Notes: generated by a model from the letters alone, not told the origin. Positions 16,122-24,901 are shown, counted from the stretch's first letter. The stretch is 45,412 bases of DNA from Streptomyces geranii (GCF_002954775.1 NZ_PJME01000067.1:1-45412), one strand, 5' to 3'. Numbers and translations: made by a program.

Positions 16122-16185
16122 CGGGCCACGGTGGACCATCGAATTCGGGCCATCGTGGCCAGTTGGCCTGGCCGAACCTTTGCAG
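16122..16185. promoter_or_regulatory. Repeated palindromic motif in divergent promoter
   Basis: The gap contains two related TTCGGGCCA-type elements (about 16122-16136 and 16144-16160). One includes the palindrome GGCCA-TCG-TGGCC (16148-16160), and an opposing TTGGCCTGGCCGAACC follows. The arrangement suggests an operator for the ArsR-like regulator acting on itself and on the secreted protein gene. Position-based inference only. Confidence 0.4.
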
Positions 16186-16252
16186 GGACCCCGCAGCGGC
16201 GACACACTCTTGCGGCTGAGGGCAAACACGCAGGTCTCCGGGGAGGAATCAC

Positions 16253-17311
16253 GTGCTCCGCATTCACTTCACCGAGGTCGATCTGGCCCGGGTCCGGGTC
16301 GCCGCGGAGCCGGACCCGATGTGGGAAGTGCTCGCGGCCCTGCACCGCCTCCAGTCCCGTTCGGGCCGCTGGCAGTTCGCCGCCTGGCACCGCACGGTCC
16401 GCGCCGACCTGTGCGCGGCCGGGCTGTCCCGGCCCGTACGCGAGGTGCTGTTCCCGCTGTACGCCCTCGGGCCCTACCAGCCCGACTTCCTGACCCCCCT
16501 GGAGTCCGAGGGCGGCCTGGAGGCGAGCCTCGACGGCATCCTGCGGCTGCCCCGCAAGGACGTGCTCACCGAGATACGGCTGCTGGACCGGGTCCGCGGG
16601 GTGCCGTCCTGGGCGCTGCGGCTGGGGCACCAGGCCGAACGGCGGGAACTGACCGAGCTGATCCGGCGCTTCCACACGGTCGCGGTCGCGCCCTTCGCGG
16701 AGGGCATGGACGGCGAGGTCGTCGCGCACCGGAGCCTGCTCGGCCGCGCCCTGCTGACCGGCGGGGCCGAGGGGCTGCTGGCCAACCTGGGACCCCGGAT
16801 GCGCTGGCAGCGGCCGGTCCTCGAAGTGGACTACCGCACGGACCGTGACCTGCATCTGCGCGGGCGGGGCATCAGGTTCGTACCGACGTACTTCTCGCTT
16901 GGCACCCCGGTCGCACTGGCCGACGCCGACCTGCCGCCCGTCCTGTCGTATCCGCTGAACCACGCGACGGCACCGGAGGGGCCTCCGCCCGGCGAGAGGC
17001 CGTCCCTGGGAGCCCTGCTCGGGGCCACCCGCGCGCGTGTCCTGCGGTGCGCCGCGGACGGCCTGACCACGGGCGAACTCGCGCACGCCGCCGGCATCTC
17101 GCTCTCCGCCGCCAGCCGGCACGCCTCGGTCCTCCGGGACGCCGGCCTGACGACCGCCCGCCAGCTCGGCCCGGCGGTCATCCACACCCTGACCCCGCTC
17201 GGCGCCGCCCTGCTGCGCCAGGACGCCGGCGGGGCGGACGACGCGTCTACGGCCGCAGCGCGCGCAGCAGCAGGTCCGCCAGTTGCTCCGCGACCTCCGT
17301 CGGCGTCATAG
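16253..17311 (+). CDS. ArsR-like winged-helix regulator with large N-terminal domain
   Basis: A 352-residue protein. Residues about 255-320 form a winged helix of ArsR type ('TTGELAHAAGISLSAASRHA' as helix-turn-helix). The first 250 residues are an uncharacterised actinobacterial domain beginning 'MLRIHFTEVDLARVRVA'. I recognise this architecture as recurrent in Streptomyces, without a known ligand. The GTG has GGGGAGGAA upstream. The last 65 bases overlap the convergent TetR gene, so the alanine/proline-rich tail is probably unstructured. It is divergent from the secreted wall-binding protein, its most likely target. Confidence 0.8.
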   Translation: MLRIHFTEVDLARVRVAAEPDPMWEVLAALHRLQSRSGRWQFAAWHRTVRADLCAAGLSRPVREVLFPLYALGPYQPDFLTPLESEGGLEASLDGILRLPRKDVLTEIRLLDRVRGVPSWALRLGHQAERRELTELIRRFHTVAVAPFAEGMDGEVVAHRSLLGRALLTGGAEGLLANLGPRMRWQRPVLEVDYRTDRDLHLRGRGIRFVPTYFSLGTPVALADADLPPVLSYPLNHATAPEGPPPGERPSLGALLGATRARVLRCAADGLTTGELAHAAGISLSAASRHASVLRDAGLTTARQLGPAVIHTLTPLGAALLRQDAGGADDASTAAARAAAGPPVAPRPPSAS

Positions 17312-17840
17312 GGCCCTCGGGGCTGTACCAGGTCGACAGGTGGTGGACGGAGCCGAAGTGGTAGTCGACGACCAGGTCGGCCGAGGGCGCCTTCGAGAAG
17401 ACGCCGGTCTCCTGGCCCTCCTCGATCAGGGCCCGGAAGCGTTCGTGGTAGCGGCGTCTCTCCGCGCGCACCTGCTTGTTCTTCTCCGGGCTCAGGTGGT
17501 GCATCGAGCGGAAGAAGATCATCGCGTCGTCGAGGTTCTCGATGGTCGTGACGACGACGTCCGCCGCCGCCCGCCGCAGCCGCTCCTCCACCGGCGCGTC
17601 CGCGTTCGCGAAGGCGTCCAGCCGCTCCTGCTGGACGCGCAGCACGCGCGCGTACACCTCGTGCAGCAGGTCGTCCTTGGAGCCGAAGTAGTGGTACAGC
17701 GCCCCCTTGGTGACCCCGGCCGCCTCGACGATCTCCTGCACGGACGTGCGGTCGTACCCCTGTTCCGCGAAGAGCCGGGTGGCGGCGGCGAGCAGCCGCT
17801 GCGGGACGGGCGTACCGTCGCCGTCCGTCGTCCTGGGCAC
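17247..17840 (-). CDS. TetR-family regulator, probable acyl-CoA regulon repressor
   Basis: A 197-residue TetR protein with helix-turn-helix 'SVQEIVEAAGVTKGALYHYF' and a helical ligand domain. Its neighbours are an SDR on the same strand upstream and, across two genes, the kinase-acyl-CoA dehydrogenase pair. Both have ATACCGACCGGT operators. The inferred role is repression of fatty or branched acyl catabolism relieved by an acyl-CoA. GTG 17840 is chosen because an AGGTGG lies upstream; a TTG at 17864 would add eight residues. The C-terminus overlaps the ArsR-like gene by 65 bases. Confidence 0.85.
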   Translation of the reverse strand: MPRTTDGDGTPVPQRLLAAATRLFAEQGYDRTSVQEIVEAAGVTKGALYHYFGSKDDLLHEVYARVLRVQQERLDAFANADAPVEERLRRAAADVVVTTIENLDDAMIFFRSMHHLSPEKNKQVRAERRRYHERFRALIEEGQETGVFSKAPSADLVVDYHFGSVHHLSTWYSPEGPMTPTEVAEQLADLLLRALRP

Positions 17841-17967
17841 TACCGCCACCTGCTTTCCAGACAATCCAGGCCGGGCAGGTCTCCGCCTGCCGCTGCCACT
17901 TGTAGGCGGCCAGTCTCCCCTTGCGGTGGCCGCCCGGCGCGTCGGGGTCCCCCTTCGCTGCCCGTAC

Positions 17968-17987
17968 GGAGGCAGATGTATGCCTCC
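17968..17987. terminator. Weak hairpin between SDR and TetR genes
   Basis: GGAGGCA (17968-17974) pairs with TGCCTCC (17981-17987) around a six-base loop. It lies just downstream of the SDR stop on the minus strand and upstream of TetR, so it may attenuate read-through. The rest of the 166-base gap shows no gene. Confidence 0.4.
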
Positions 17988-18006
17988 GGGGCCTCCCCGC
18001 CACGCG

Positions 18007-18768
18007 TCACCCGGCAGCTTCCCACTTCTGCTGGATGTGGTTCATGCCGGTCAGCCACTGGTCGGGGTCGGCGGCCCGCGCCCGGTAGTAACCGGCGACC
18101 TCGGGGTGCGGCAGGATCAGGAACCGGTCCTCCTCGATCCCCTGGAACAGCGCGTCCGCGACCGCCTCGGGCTCGATCGCGGTCGGCGCGAGCACCAGAT
18201 CCCCCGCGCTGCCGGTCCCGGCCAGCATGTCCGTACGGACGCCCTGGGGGCAGACGGCGTGCACCTTGAGCCCGCGGTGGCGGTACGTCAGCGACAGCCA
18301 CTCGGCGAAGGCGTACGCACCGTGCTTGGTCACGCTGTAGGGCGCCGCGCCGATCATGGTGAGCAGCCCGGCGGCGGACACTGTGGACACGAAACGGCCG
18401 CTGCCCCGCTCCAGCCACTCCGGCAGCAGCTCGTGGGCCGCCCGCACATGAGCCATCACGTTCACGTCCCAGGCGAGCGCCCAGACCTTCTCGTCGGCCG
18501 CCTCGGACCCGCCCGAGGCGAGCCCGGCGTTGGCGCAGTAGACATCGACGGTCCCACCAAGGGCGTCCCGGGCCTCGCCGACGATGCTGGAGGCGTCCCC
18601 AGGCACCGCGATCCCACCGATCTCCTCGGCGACGGCCGCGGCCTTGTCGGCGTCCAGGTCATTGACCACGACCCGGGCCCCTTCAGCGGCGAACCGCCGG
18701 GCCAGGGCAGCCCCGATCCCGCCTCCGGCTCCGGTGACAACCACTCCGGCACCTCGCACGACACCCAC
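18007..18768 (-). CDS. SDR family oxidoreductase
   Basis: A 253-residue classical SDR with cofactor motif TGAGGGIG, 'NDLDADK' after the second strand (an acidic residue that usually favours NAD), 'CANAG' in place of NNAG, and catalytic 'YSVTK'. The C-terminal region ends 'QQKWEAAG'. It probably acts on a 3-hydroxyacyl or alcohol intermediate of the acyl-CoA pathway regulated by the adjacent TetR. Start GTG 18768 is set by AGGAG seven bases upstream; the longer frame to 18792 would place that site inside the gene. Confidence 0.83.
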   Translation of the reverse strand: MGVVRGAGVVVTGAGGGIGAALARRFAAEGARVVVNDLDADKAAAVAEEIGGIAVPGDASSIVGEARDALGGTVDVYCANAGLASGGSEAADEKVWALAWDVNVMAHVRAAHELLPEWLERGSGRFVSTVSAAGLLTMIGAAPYSVTKHGAYAFAEWLSLTYRHRGLKVHAVCPQGVRTDMLAGTGSAGDLVLAPTAIEPEAVADALFQGIEEDRFLILPHPEVAGYYRARAADPDQWLTGMNHIQQKWEAAG

Positions 18769-18809
18769 GATCGGTCTCCTTCGACACGACACGGCTCCGA
18801 TACCCGGTC

Positions 18810-18827
18810 AGACTAACCGGTCGGTAT
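18810..18827. promoter_or_regulatory. TetR-type operator before the SDR gene
   Basis: On the minus strand this reads ATACCGACCGGTTAGTCT, sharing its first 12 bases with the operator at 13137-13154. It is 42 bases upstream of the SDR start, in the right place for repression. A further ATACC-like half lies at about 18799-18804 on the plus strand. Confidence 0.65.
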
Positions 18828-18858
18828 GTAGCAAGGAAGGGCGAGGGAAGCGGACCTA

Positions 18859-18893
18859 GGGGGCGCGGGGAACTGCGCGACCAGCCACAACGG
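18859..18893. repeat. GGGGCGCGGGGAACTGCGCG intergenic repeat
   Basis: The plus-strand copy runs on into GACCAGCCACAACGG. The same sequence, with the same extension, appears at 25571-25645 and partly at 42738-42798. It lies between two divergent genes (SDR and the NamZ-like lipoprotein), so a terminator role is less obvious here than at its other positions. Confidence 0.75.
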
Positions 18894-18970
18894 CGCCGCA
18901 CCCTACGAACCACAGGCGGCAGCACATACGGTGCCCACACCAACCGCACCGCCTCACGGAGGGAACCCCC

Positions 18971-20212
18971 ATGCCCCTGTCACGACGCGGCCTCCTAGCA
19001 ACAACCGCAGCCGCCGCAGCCCTACCCGCATGCGCAGCCACCGCCCCCACCAAACACCGCCCGAAACAACTCCGCACCGGCTTCGAGAACCTCACCCGCA
19101 CCGACTACGCCCCCCTCAAGAACAAAAAGGTCGGCATCGTCACCAACCCCACCGGCCTCACCCGGGACGCCCACCACATCGTTGACGTCATGCACACGGA
19201 CGACCGGGTGAACCTGACCGCCGTCTTCGGCCCCGAGCACGGCTTCCGGGGCACCGCCCAGGCAGGCGGCTCCGAGGGCCGCCACGACGACCCGGCGACC
19301 GGCCTCCCCGTCTACGACACGTACCTCAAGAGCGGCCGGCCGCTCGCCGACATCTTCACCGCCTCCGGCGTCGACGTCGTCGTCTTCGACATCCAGGACG
19401 TGGGCGCCCGCTTCTACACCTACATCTGGACGCTGTACGACTGCATGGAGGCGGCCCAGCTCGCGGGCAAGCCCGTCCTGGTGCTGGACCGGCCGAACCC
19501 GGTGACCGGCCGCGCCGCCCAAGGGCCGGTGCTGCACAGGGAGTTCGCGACGTTCGTCGGACGGCAGCCGATCTCGCAGGCGCACGGGATGACGGTCGCG
19601 GAGCTGGCGCGGCTGTTCAACGGGGAGTTCCTGGCGGCGCCGGTGGAGCTGGACACCGTACTGATGTCGGGGTGGAGGCGTTCGGAGTTCTACGACGCGT
19701 CCGGGCTGCCCTGGGTGCCGCCGAGCCCGAACATGCCGACGCCCGACACCGCGCTCGTCTACTCCGGGACGTGTCTCTTCGAGGGGACGAACCTGTCGGA
19801 GGGGCGGGGCACGACCCGGCCGTTCGAGCTGCTCGGCGCCGAGGGCATCGACCGGCGGTGGGCCGCCGCGGCGGAGCAACTCGACCTCCCTGGTGTGCAC
19901 TTCAGGGAGGCGTACTTCGCGCCGACCTTCTCCAAGTTCCAGGGGAAGAGCGTCGGGGGCGTGCAGCTCCATGTGCACGACCGGGCCGCCTTCGACCCGG
20001 TGCGTACCGGGATCGCGTTGCTGGTGACCGCCAAGAGGGTCTGGAGCGGCTTCACTTGGCGCTCCGACAACTGGATCGACAAGCTCACCGGCTCCACCCT
20101 GGTCCGCACGATGATCGACGCGGGCGCCGACGCCGACGAGGTCGTGGCGGGCTGGCAGGACGAGTTGGCGGCTTTCCGGAATGTGCGTAAGAAATACCTT
20201 GCCTATAAGTGA
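18971..20212 (+). CDS. namZ: DUF1343 protein, NamZ-like exo-beta-N-acetylmuramidase
   Basis: A 413-residue exported protein. The N-terminus 'SRRGLLATTAAAAALPACA' is a twin-arginine signal ending in a possible lipobox (LPAC), so it may be a Tat-exported lipoprotein. The body has the DUF1343 signatures 'GPEHGFRG', 'FDIQDVGARFYTYIWTLYDC' and 'FEGTNLSEGRGTTRPFE'. Characterised NamZ enzymes remove terminal N-acetylmuramic acid from peptidoglycan fragments during wall recycling. GGAGGG precedes the ATG. There are no other muropeptide genes beside it; an alpha/beta hydrolase follows after 87 bases. Confidence 0.85.
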   Translation: MPLSRRGLLATTAAAAALPACAATAPTKHRPKQLRTGFENLTRTDYAPLKNKKVGIVTNPTGLTRDAHHIVDVMHTDDRVNLTAVFGPEHGFRGTAQAGGSEGRHDDPATGLPVYDTYLKSGRPLADIFTASGVDVVVFDIQDVGARFYTYIWTLYDCMEAAQLAGKPVLVLDRPNPVTGRAAQGPVLHREFATFVGRQPISQAHGMTVAELARLFNGEFLAAPVELDTVLMSGWRRSEFYDASGLPWVPPSPNMPTPDTALVYSGTCLFEGTNLSEGRGTTRPFELLGAEGIDRRWAAAAEQLDLPGVHFREAYFAPTFSKFQGKSVGGVQLHVHDRAAFDPVRTGIALLVTAKRVWSGFTWRSDNWIDKLTGSTLVRTMIDAGADADEVVAGWQDELAAFRNVRKKYLAYK

Positions 20213-20299
20213 GTCGTGACGTATGGCCAACTCCCCCCGTTAGCAGGACGATACGCCCCACATCGCACCAACACGACACCACGGGGGACGGGGACTGTC

Positions 20300-21664
20300 A
20301 TGGCGGATCCGGAAATGAGCGTTTCTCCCTACTGGGAGCTGACCTTCGACGCGGACGGCGACACCGACGGGCGCAGGCGGGACCGGCTGCTCGCGGAGGT
20401 GAACCCGCTGGAGGTGCGCGACCTCATCGTCTTCGCGCACGGCTGGAACAACGACCGGTCGATCGCGACCCGGCTCTACAGCCGCTTCTTCGCGCCGATC
20501 CCCGCGCTCGCGCCCGCGACCGCCAGGATCGGCTACGTGGGCGTGGTGTGGCCGTCGATGCGGTTCTGCGACGAGCCGATCCCCGACTTCCCGCGGGCCG
20601 CGACCGCCGTCGCCGCTCCGGCCACCGCGACCGGCGGGCTCGGGCTCGGGCTCGACAAGGACACCCGGCTCGCCCTGCTGGAGACCTTCCCGGGGCGGGC
20701 CACCGTCGTCGAGCAGATCGCCGGGCTGCTGGATCAACAGCCGGGCGGCGAGGGGGCCTTGGAGGAGTTCGGCGGACTGGTGCGGCTGCTGGTCGAGGTG
20801 CCGCCGGACGCGCCGCAGGCCGGGTTCGCGGCGGATCTCCTCGGGGACGGTGAGCCGCAGGGCGTCCCCGACATGCTCACCGGGTCCACGGCGGCGGCCT
20901 GCGAGGAGTTCGCGGGGGCGCTCGCGGGTCACGAATCCCCGGGCGCCGTCGCCGAGTTCGCGCTGCCCAACCCCTGGAAGGGGGCGCGGGAGCTGCTGCG
21001 GCAGGCGACGTACTACGCGATGAAGCGGCGGGCCGGGACCGTCGGTGAGCGGGGGCTCGGGCCGGTGCTCGGGCGGCTCGCCCAGGCGGCGCCCGGGGTG
21101 CGGGTGCATCTCGTCGGGCACAGCTTCGGCGCCCGGCTGGTGTCGTTCGCGCTGCGCGGGCTGCCCGCTGACGTGCGCACGGTGAAGTCGGTGACGCTGC
21201 TCCAAGGGGCCTTCTCGCACTACGCGTTCGCGGAGCGGCTGCCGCACGACACCGGTGCCGGAGGCGCGCTGCGGGGCCGACAGAGCCGTATCGACGGGCC
21301 GCTGGTGTGCTGCTACTCCCGGTTCGACGGGGCCCTCAGCACCTTCTATCCGCTGGCCTCGCGGATGGCGGGCGAGAGCCAGGGGGTGCTGGGCGCCGAC
21401 CGGTCGTTCGCCGGGTTCGGTGTCGCGAAGGCGCTGGGGCCCAAGTGGGGTGCGATGGGCCACGACGGTGTCCAGGCGGTGCCCGGCACGGTCAAGTTGA
21501 CGCTCGCCGAGGCGCTCAAGCCCGCCAAACTGCCGGTGAGCGGGTGCGTGAACGTCGACGCGGCGGAAGTGGTGCGGAACGGCGGGAGCCCGTCGGGGGC
21601 CCACAGCGACATCTGTCACGCGGAGTTGGCGCGGGTGGTGCTGGCGGCGGGCCGGATCAAGTGA
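20300..21664 (+). CDS. Alpha/beta hydrolase-fold protein of unknown substrate
   Basis: A 454-residue cytosolic protein. It begins with a strand-rich part and 'DLIVFAHGWNND', the oxyanion-hole region of an alpha/beta hydrolase, and has a nucleophile elbow 'HLVGHSFGARL' (Ser near residue 275). A late 'CNVDA..HSDICHAEL' segment could supply the catalytic histidine. A long insertion between the oxyanion loop and the nucleophile probably forms a lid. No signal peptide is present. The ATG at 20300 follows GGGGACGGGGAC. Substrate unknown; lipase or esterase is a guess. Confidence 0.75.
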   Translation: MADPEMSVSPYWELTFDADGDTDGRRRDRLLAEVNPLEVRDLIVFAHGWNNDRSIATRLYSRFFAPIPALAPATARIGYVGVVWPSMRFCDEPIPDFPRAATAVAAPATATGGLGLGLDKDTRLALLETFPGRATVVEQIAGLLDQQPGGEGALEEFGGLVRLLVEVPPDAPQAGFAADLLGDGEPQGVPDMLTGSTAAACEEFAGALAGHESPGAVAEFALPNPWKGARELLRQATYYAMKRRAGTVGERGLGPVLGRLAQAAPGVRVHLVGHSFGARLVSFALRGLPADVRTVKSVTLLQGAFSHYAFAERLPHDTGAGGALRGRQSRIDGPLVCCYSRFDGALSTFYPLASRMAGESQGVLGADRSFAGFGVAKALGPKWGAMGHDGVQAVPGTVKLTLAEALKPAKLPVSGCVNVDAAEVVRNGGSPSGAHSDICHAELARVVLAAGRIK

Positions 21665-21695
21665 CCACGACCCGCCGCCAGCACCCGCACAACTG

Positions 21696-24500
21696 CTAGC
21701 GGTGTGAGGTGAATTCGACGACCTGCTGGTAGGTCGGCCGGTTCTGCCAGCTGATGTTGTAGTGCTTGATGCCTCCCAGGGTGCGCTGGACGATCGAGTC
21801 GGCGCACCACTGGTTGCCCGCCGCGCAGAGGTCGTCGCCGGGGTAGACCTGGGCGGCCGTCTTGCCCGCCGCGGTCTTCAGGGTGCTGATGAGGATGTCC
21901 CGGCAGCCGGTGAGGGTGCCGCCGCCGCAGTACTTCTGCGTCAGCCCGCCCTGTACCGAGTCACCGAGGATCGCCCGGATGTCCTTGTCGACGTAGCTCC
22001 ACCAGCCGTACTGGAAGGAGCTGCCCGCGTGCGCGCCGGTCGGGCCGTGCGCGGCCGAAGGCGCCTCGTCGACGGGGAGGTTGTTGGTGATGGCGGTGTA
22101 GAGGTCGGTGCCGAGTCCTGGCTGGAACTCGGCCTGCACGAGCAGCGGCCACCAGGCGTCCAGGATGCGGATCGCGTCGGCGTTGGCGTACGTCTTCGAG
22201 CCCGCCGAGGTCTCCGTGCGCTTCGCACCCGCCGTCACCCACGCGGACAGCTTGCTGACTGCGGCGGCTGCCGTGGTGTCGGTGACCGTCGAGCTGTTGA
22301 GGACGCGCAGCAGCTTCGGCAGTACGTCCTCGGCGCGGAGGTCGGCGAGGGCGGCGTCGGCCATCGCCTTCACCAGCTGGGCCCGGGTCACGCCGCCGGC
22401 GGCGACGAGTTTCTTGACCCGGTCCTCCAGGAGGTTGCCCCGGTGGACGGAGCCGTTGCCCCAGGAGGCGGTGGTGTAGTCCTTGGCCTGTTTGTTGTTC
22501 CAGGAGATGTAGTAGTCCTGGTCTACCGAGTTGGGGTGCGCGGACGCCGGTGTGTAGTCGGCGGTGTTGGTCGTCGGGTCGAAGTTCCGCCACTCGTACG
22601 CGGACTGCGCCCAGACCGGGAACTCGGCGTCGACGCCGCTCGCGCGCACCGGGTTGTCGCCGCTGTTGTAGTACGCGGTGTGGGTGGAGTCGGCGTAGAA
22701 CCAGTTGAAGGTGAAGTTGATGTGCTGCACCGCCGTCTGGAAGGTCGCCGGGCCCTTCACGTAGTCGGGGTCGTTGAGCATCTGGAAGCCGATGATCGAG
22801 TCGGCCTCGTGCATGTAGGAGGAGCGCAGGGTGGTGTAGGCGACCTTCTTCCCGCCGACCGTCGCCCGATGGCTCACCGGGCCGTACTTCGTCCGGTAGA
22901 CCTGCATTCGGTAGGAGCCGGCGGCCGTGTCGTCGGCCGTGGTGGGCTTCCAGGCGTTGGTCTGTTCGAGCTTCTCCATCGCCGTGCAGGTGCCGTGGTA
23001 GAGGTAGTGGACGTCGTCCTGGCACAGCTCGACCGCGTACGAGTCGATGATGTCCTGGCCGGAGGTGGTCGCGCTCCAGGCGTAGTCCTGGCCCCGGCCG
23101 AGTTCGACGTACATGCTCAGCCCCGCGAAGGAGGCGCCGCGCGCGCTGATGCCCGGGCCCTGGATCTCCTGGAGCATCAGCAGCTGGGGTGCGAAGTAGC
23201 CGGTCTGCGGGCCGAAGACCGCGATCGGGTGGCCGCTGGCGGTCTTGGCCCCGCTGACCACCAGGGCGTTGGACATGCCGCGCTTGGCGGAGGTGAGGGC
23301 GGTGGCCGTCGCCGTGGTGGAGGCGGTCGTCGCGGTCGTGGTGGCCGCGCTGCCCGTACGGTCGTAGACGAGCGGTTCCTCGGCGACCGTACCGGCGTCG
23401 GGCAGGGCCTCGCCCTGCGGGTCGGCGGGCGGGGTGGCGTACGGGAAGCTCTCGCCGTTGTGGACGGTGAGGGCGGCCTCGGGGTCGTTGCGCTCGCGGA
23501 ACGCCTCCCAGACCTTGGTGCCCTCGGTCACGCCGTACTTGGACTGCGCGGCCATGAGGGAGATCGCGTTGTTGACCTCGCCGCCGCCACCGGAGCCGAA
23601 GAGGGCACCGATCACGGAGGCCAGGGCGACCAGGTCGGTGGGCTTGAACTTCTGGATGGTGCCCGCGTTGGTGACGGAGTCCTTCCAGCCGGTGAGGACG
23701 TACTCGCCGGGGAAGTAGCGTCCGCTGTCGGAGGCGTCGATGTACGCGTTGATGCCCGCGACATAGGCGTTGACGTCGGCGAGGGCCTGCTGGCCCCGGG
23801 CGCCGTTGGTGGCGACCGCGTTGTCTATCTGGGCCTGGAGGTCGGCCTCGGTGTACGGGGCGTGGCGCCAGAACTCCTGTTCAAGGCCCTGGTTGGAGGG
23901 GTCGCCGCCCGCGAAGGGGGTGAGCTGGCCGCGTCCGACGTGACGGAAGACGTCCATCAGCCAGAGGCGGTCCTGGGCGGCGGCGTATCCGGCGCCGAAC
24001 TCGGTGCCGTAACGGGTGGTGCCTGTGATGTGCGGCACACCCGTCTTCTTGTCGCGGACGATCGTCACGTCGGTGCGGCCGGCCGGGGCCAGGGTCGAGG
24101 CGACCTGGTCGGCGGCGACCCCGAACGAGGCGTCGTTGAAGAAGTTGTTGATGGTGGCGTTGGTGAGTCCCGAGTAGCCCGTGGCCAGGTTGGCATAGGG
24201 CCCGAGCTGGTCTTCCGCGTGTTCGGGCTGGGTGCCGAAGGCCTGGTTGAGGAGGATCTGGGCGAGGGTGGCGTTGCCGTTCTGGCCGGGCGGCAGGATG
24301 TCGGAACACTGCCCTCCGCAGTAGTCGTTCGCCGCCGCCGCGTGGGCCTCGGTCGCCGGGGAGATCGGGGAAAGAGGCGACAAAAGACCGGCAATGAGCG
24401 TGCATACGGCCGCGGTCTTCAGGAACCCGAAGAGTCCGCGGGGAGTTCTCAGTCTGTCGAAGGTTCTATCGGCGGTGATGCCTGGGGTGCGCCGTGACAT
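21696..24500 (-). CDS. Secreted penicillin acylase-family Ntn hydrolase
   Basis: A 934-residue precursor of the Ntn-hydrolase penicillin acylase family, which cleaves amide bonds in beta-lactams, acyl-homoserine lactones or lipopeptides. There is an N-terminal membrane signal ('TAAVCTLIAGLLSP'), then an alpha chain. Autocleavage is expected before Ser410 in 'KRGMSNALVVSG', giving a 525-residue beta chain with nucleophile Ser1. A Thr/Ala-rich linker ('ATTTATTASTTATATA') precedes the cleavage point. It is longer than classical penicillin G acylase and closer in layout to aculeacin A-type acylases. GGAGGAGC precedes the ATG. Substrate not determined. Confidence 0.88.
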   Translation of the reverse strand: MSRRTPGITADRTFDRLRTPRGLFGFLKTAAVCTLIAGLLSPLSPISPATEAHAAAANDYCGGQCSDILPPGQNGNATLAQILLNQAFGTQPEHAEDQLGPYANLATGYSGLTNATINNFFNDASFGVAADQVASTLAPAGRTDVTIVRDKKTGVPHITGTTRYGTEFGAGYAAAQDRLWLMDVFRHVGRGQLTPFAGGDPSNQGLEQEFWRHAPYTEADLQAQIDNAVATNGARGQQALADVNAYVAGINAYIDASDSGRYFPGEYVLTGWKDSVTNAGTIQKFKPTDLVALASVIGALFGSGGGGEVNNAISLMAAQSKYGVTEGTKVWEAFRERNDPEAALTVHNGESFPYATPPADPQGEALPDAGTVAEEPLVYDRTGSAATTTATTASTTATATALTSAKRGMSNALVVSGAKTASGHPIAVFGPQTGYFAPQLLMLQEIQGPGISARGASFAGLSMYVELGRGQDYAWSATTSGQDIIDSYAVELCQDDVHYLYHGTCTAMEKLEQTNAWKPTTADDTAAGSYRMQVYRTKYGPVSHRATVGGKKVAYTTLRSSYMHEADSIIGFQMLNDPDYVKGPATFQTAVQHINFTFNWFYADSTHTAYYNSGDNPVRASGVDAEFPVWAQSAYEWRNFDPTTNTADYTPASAHPNSVDQDYYISWNNKQAKDYTTASWGNGSVHRGNLLEDRVKKLVAAGGVTRAQLVKAMADAALADLRAEDVLPKLLRVLNSSTVTDTTAAAAVSKLSAWVTAGAKRTETSAGSKTYANADAIRILDAWWPLLVQAEFQPGLGTDLYTAITNNLPVDEAPSAAHGPTGAHAGSSFQYGWWSYVDKDIRAILGDSVQGGLTQKYCGGGTLTGCRDILISTLKTAAGKTAAQVYPGDDLCAAGNQWCADSIVQRTLGGIKHYNISWQNRPTYQQVVEFTSHR

Positions 24501-24901
24501 GGCAGCTCCTCCGGACGGGGGGTGGGCCACTCCGAACGGGGTGGGCCAGAGGTTACCGCCGGTATCCCCGCGATTGAAGATGAACATGCGTCACTTTTGA
24601 ACAACGTGGTACAGCAATTGCGTTGGAGGGGTACGGGGTTCGAGTGTCCGGGGAGTTCCGGGGCACTTCGACAGAAGGGCCACAGGCGGCCGACAGCTGC
24701 GGGAGGTAACCGTGAGGGGTGGTCCGGCGGACGGCTTAGGGCCGTCGGCGTCGGTCCCATGGGGGCCGGCGATCGGCTTATGGCCGTCATCGGAAAACGG
24801 ATGGAGCCGAATCGCTTGTCGATACGTCTATTCGACGACGTCCGTTCGACGACGCCGAAGTGACCGAAGTACAGGTGCAGGTGTGACGGAGGTGCAAGGC
24901 G
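24501..24901. other. 401-base divergent intergenic region with no gene
   Basis: No coding frame has convincing composition. The region is AT-richer at 24580-24625 and 24795-24850. It holds a direct repeat GGGTGGGCCA (24520s and 24540s), a repeated GGCTTA-GGCCGTC element (about 24735 and 24776) and a repeated TTCGACGACG (about 24833 and 24848). The repeats could be operators for either the acylase or the zinc-ribbon gene. Confidence 0.4.

Noticed and set aside
17840..18418. Possible extra gene between TetR and the SDR
   Set aside because: The frame is antisense or out of frame to the SDR and low-complexity. The 166-base gap shows only a weak hairpin.
21762..24497. 911-residue plus-strand open frame opposite the penicillin acylase
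   Set aside because: Val/Gly/Arg-rich shadow without domains. The acylase on the other strand has a signal peptide, a nucleophile and a ribosome-binding site.
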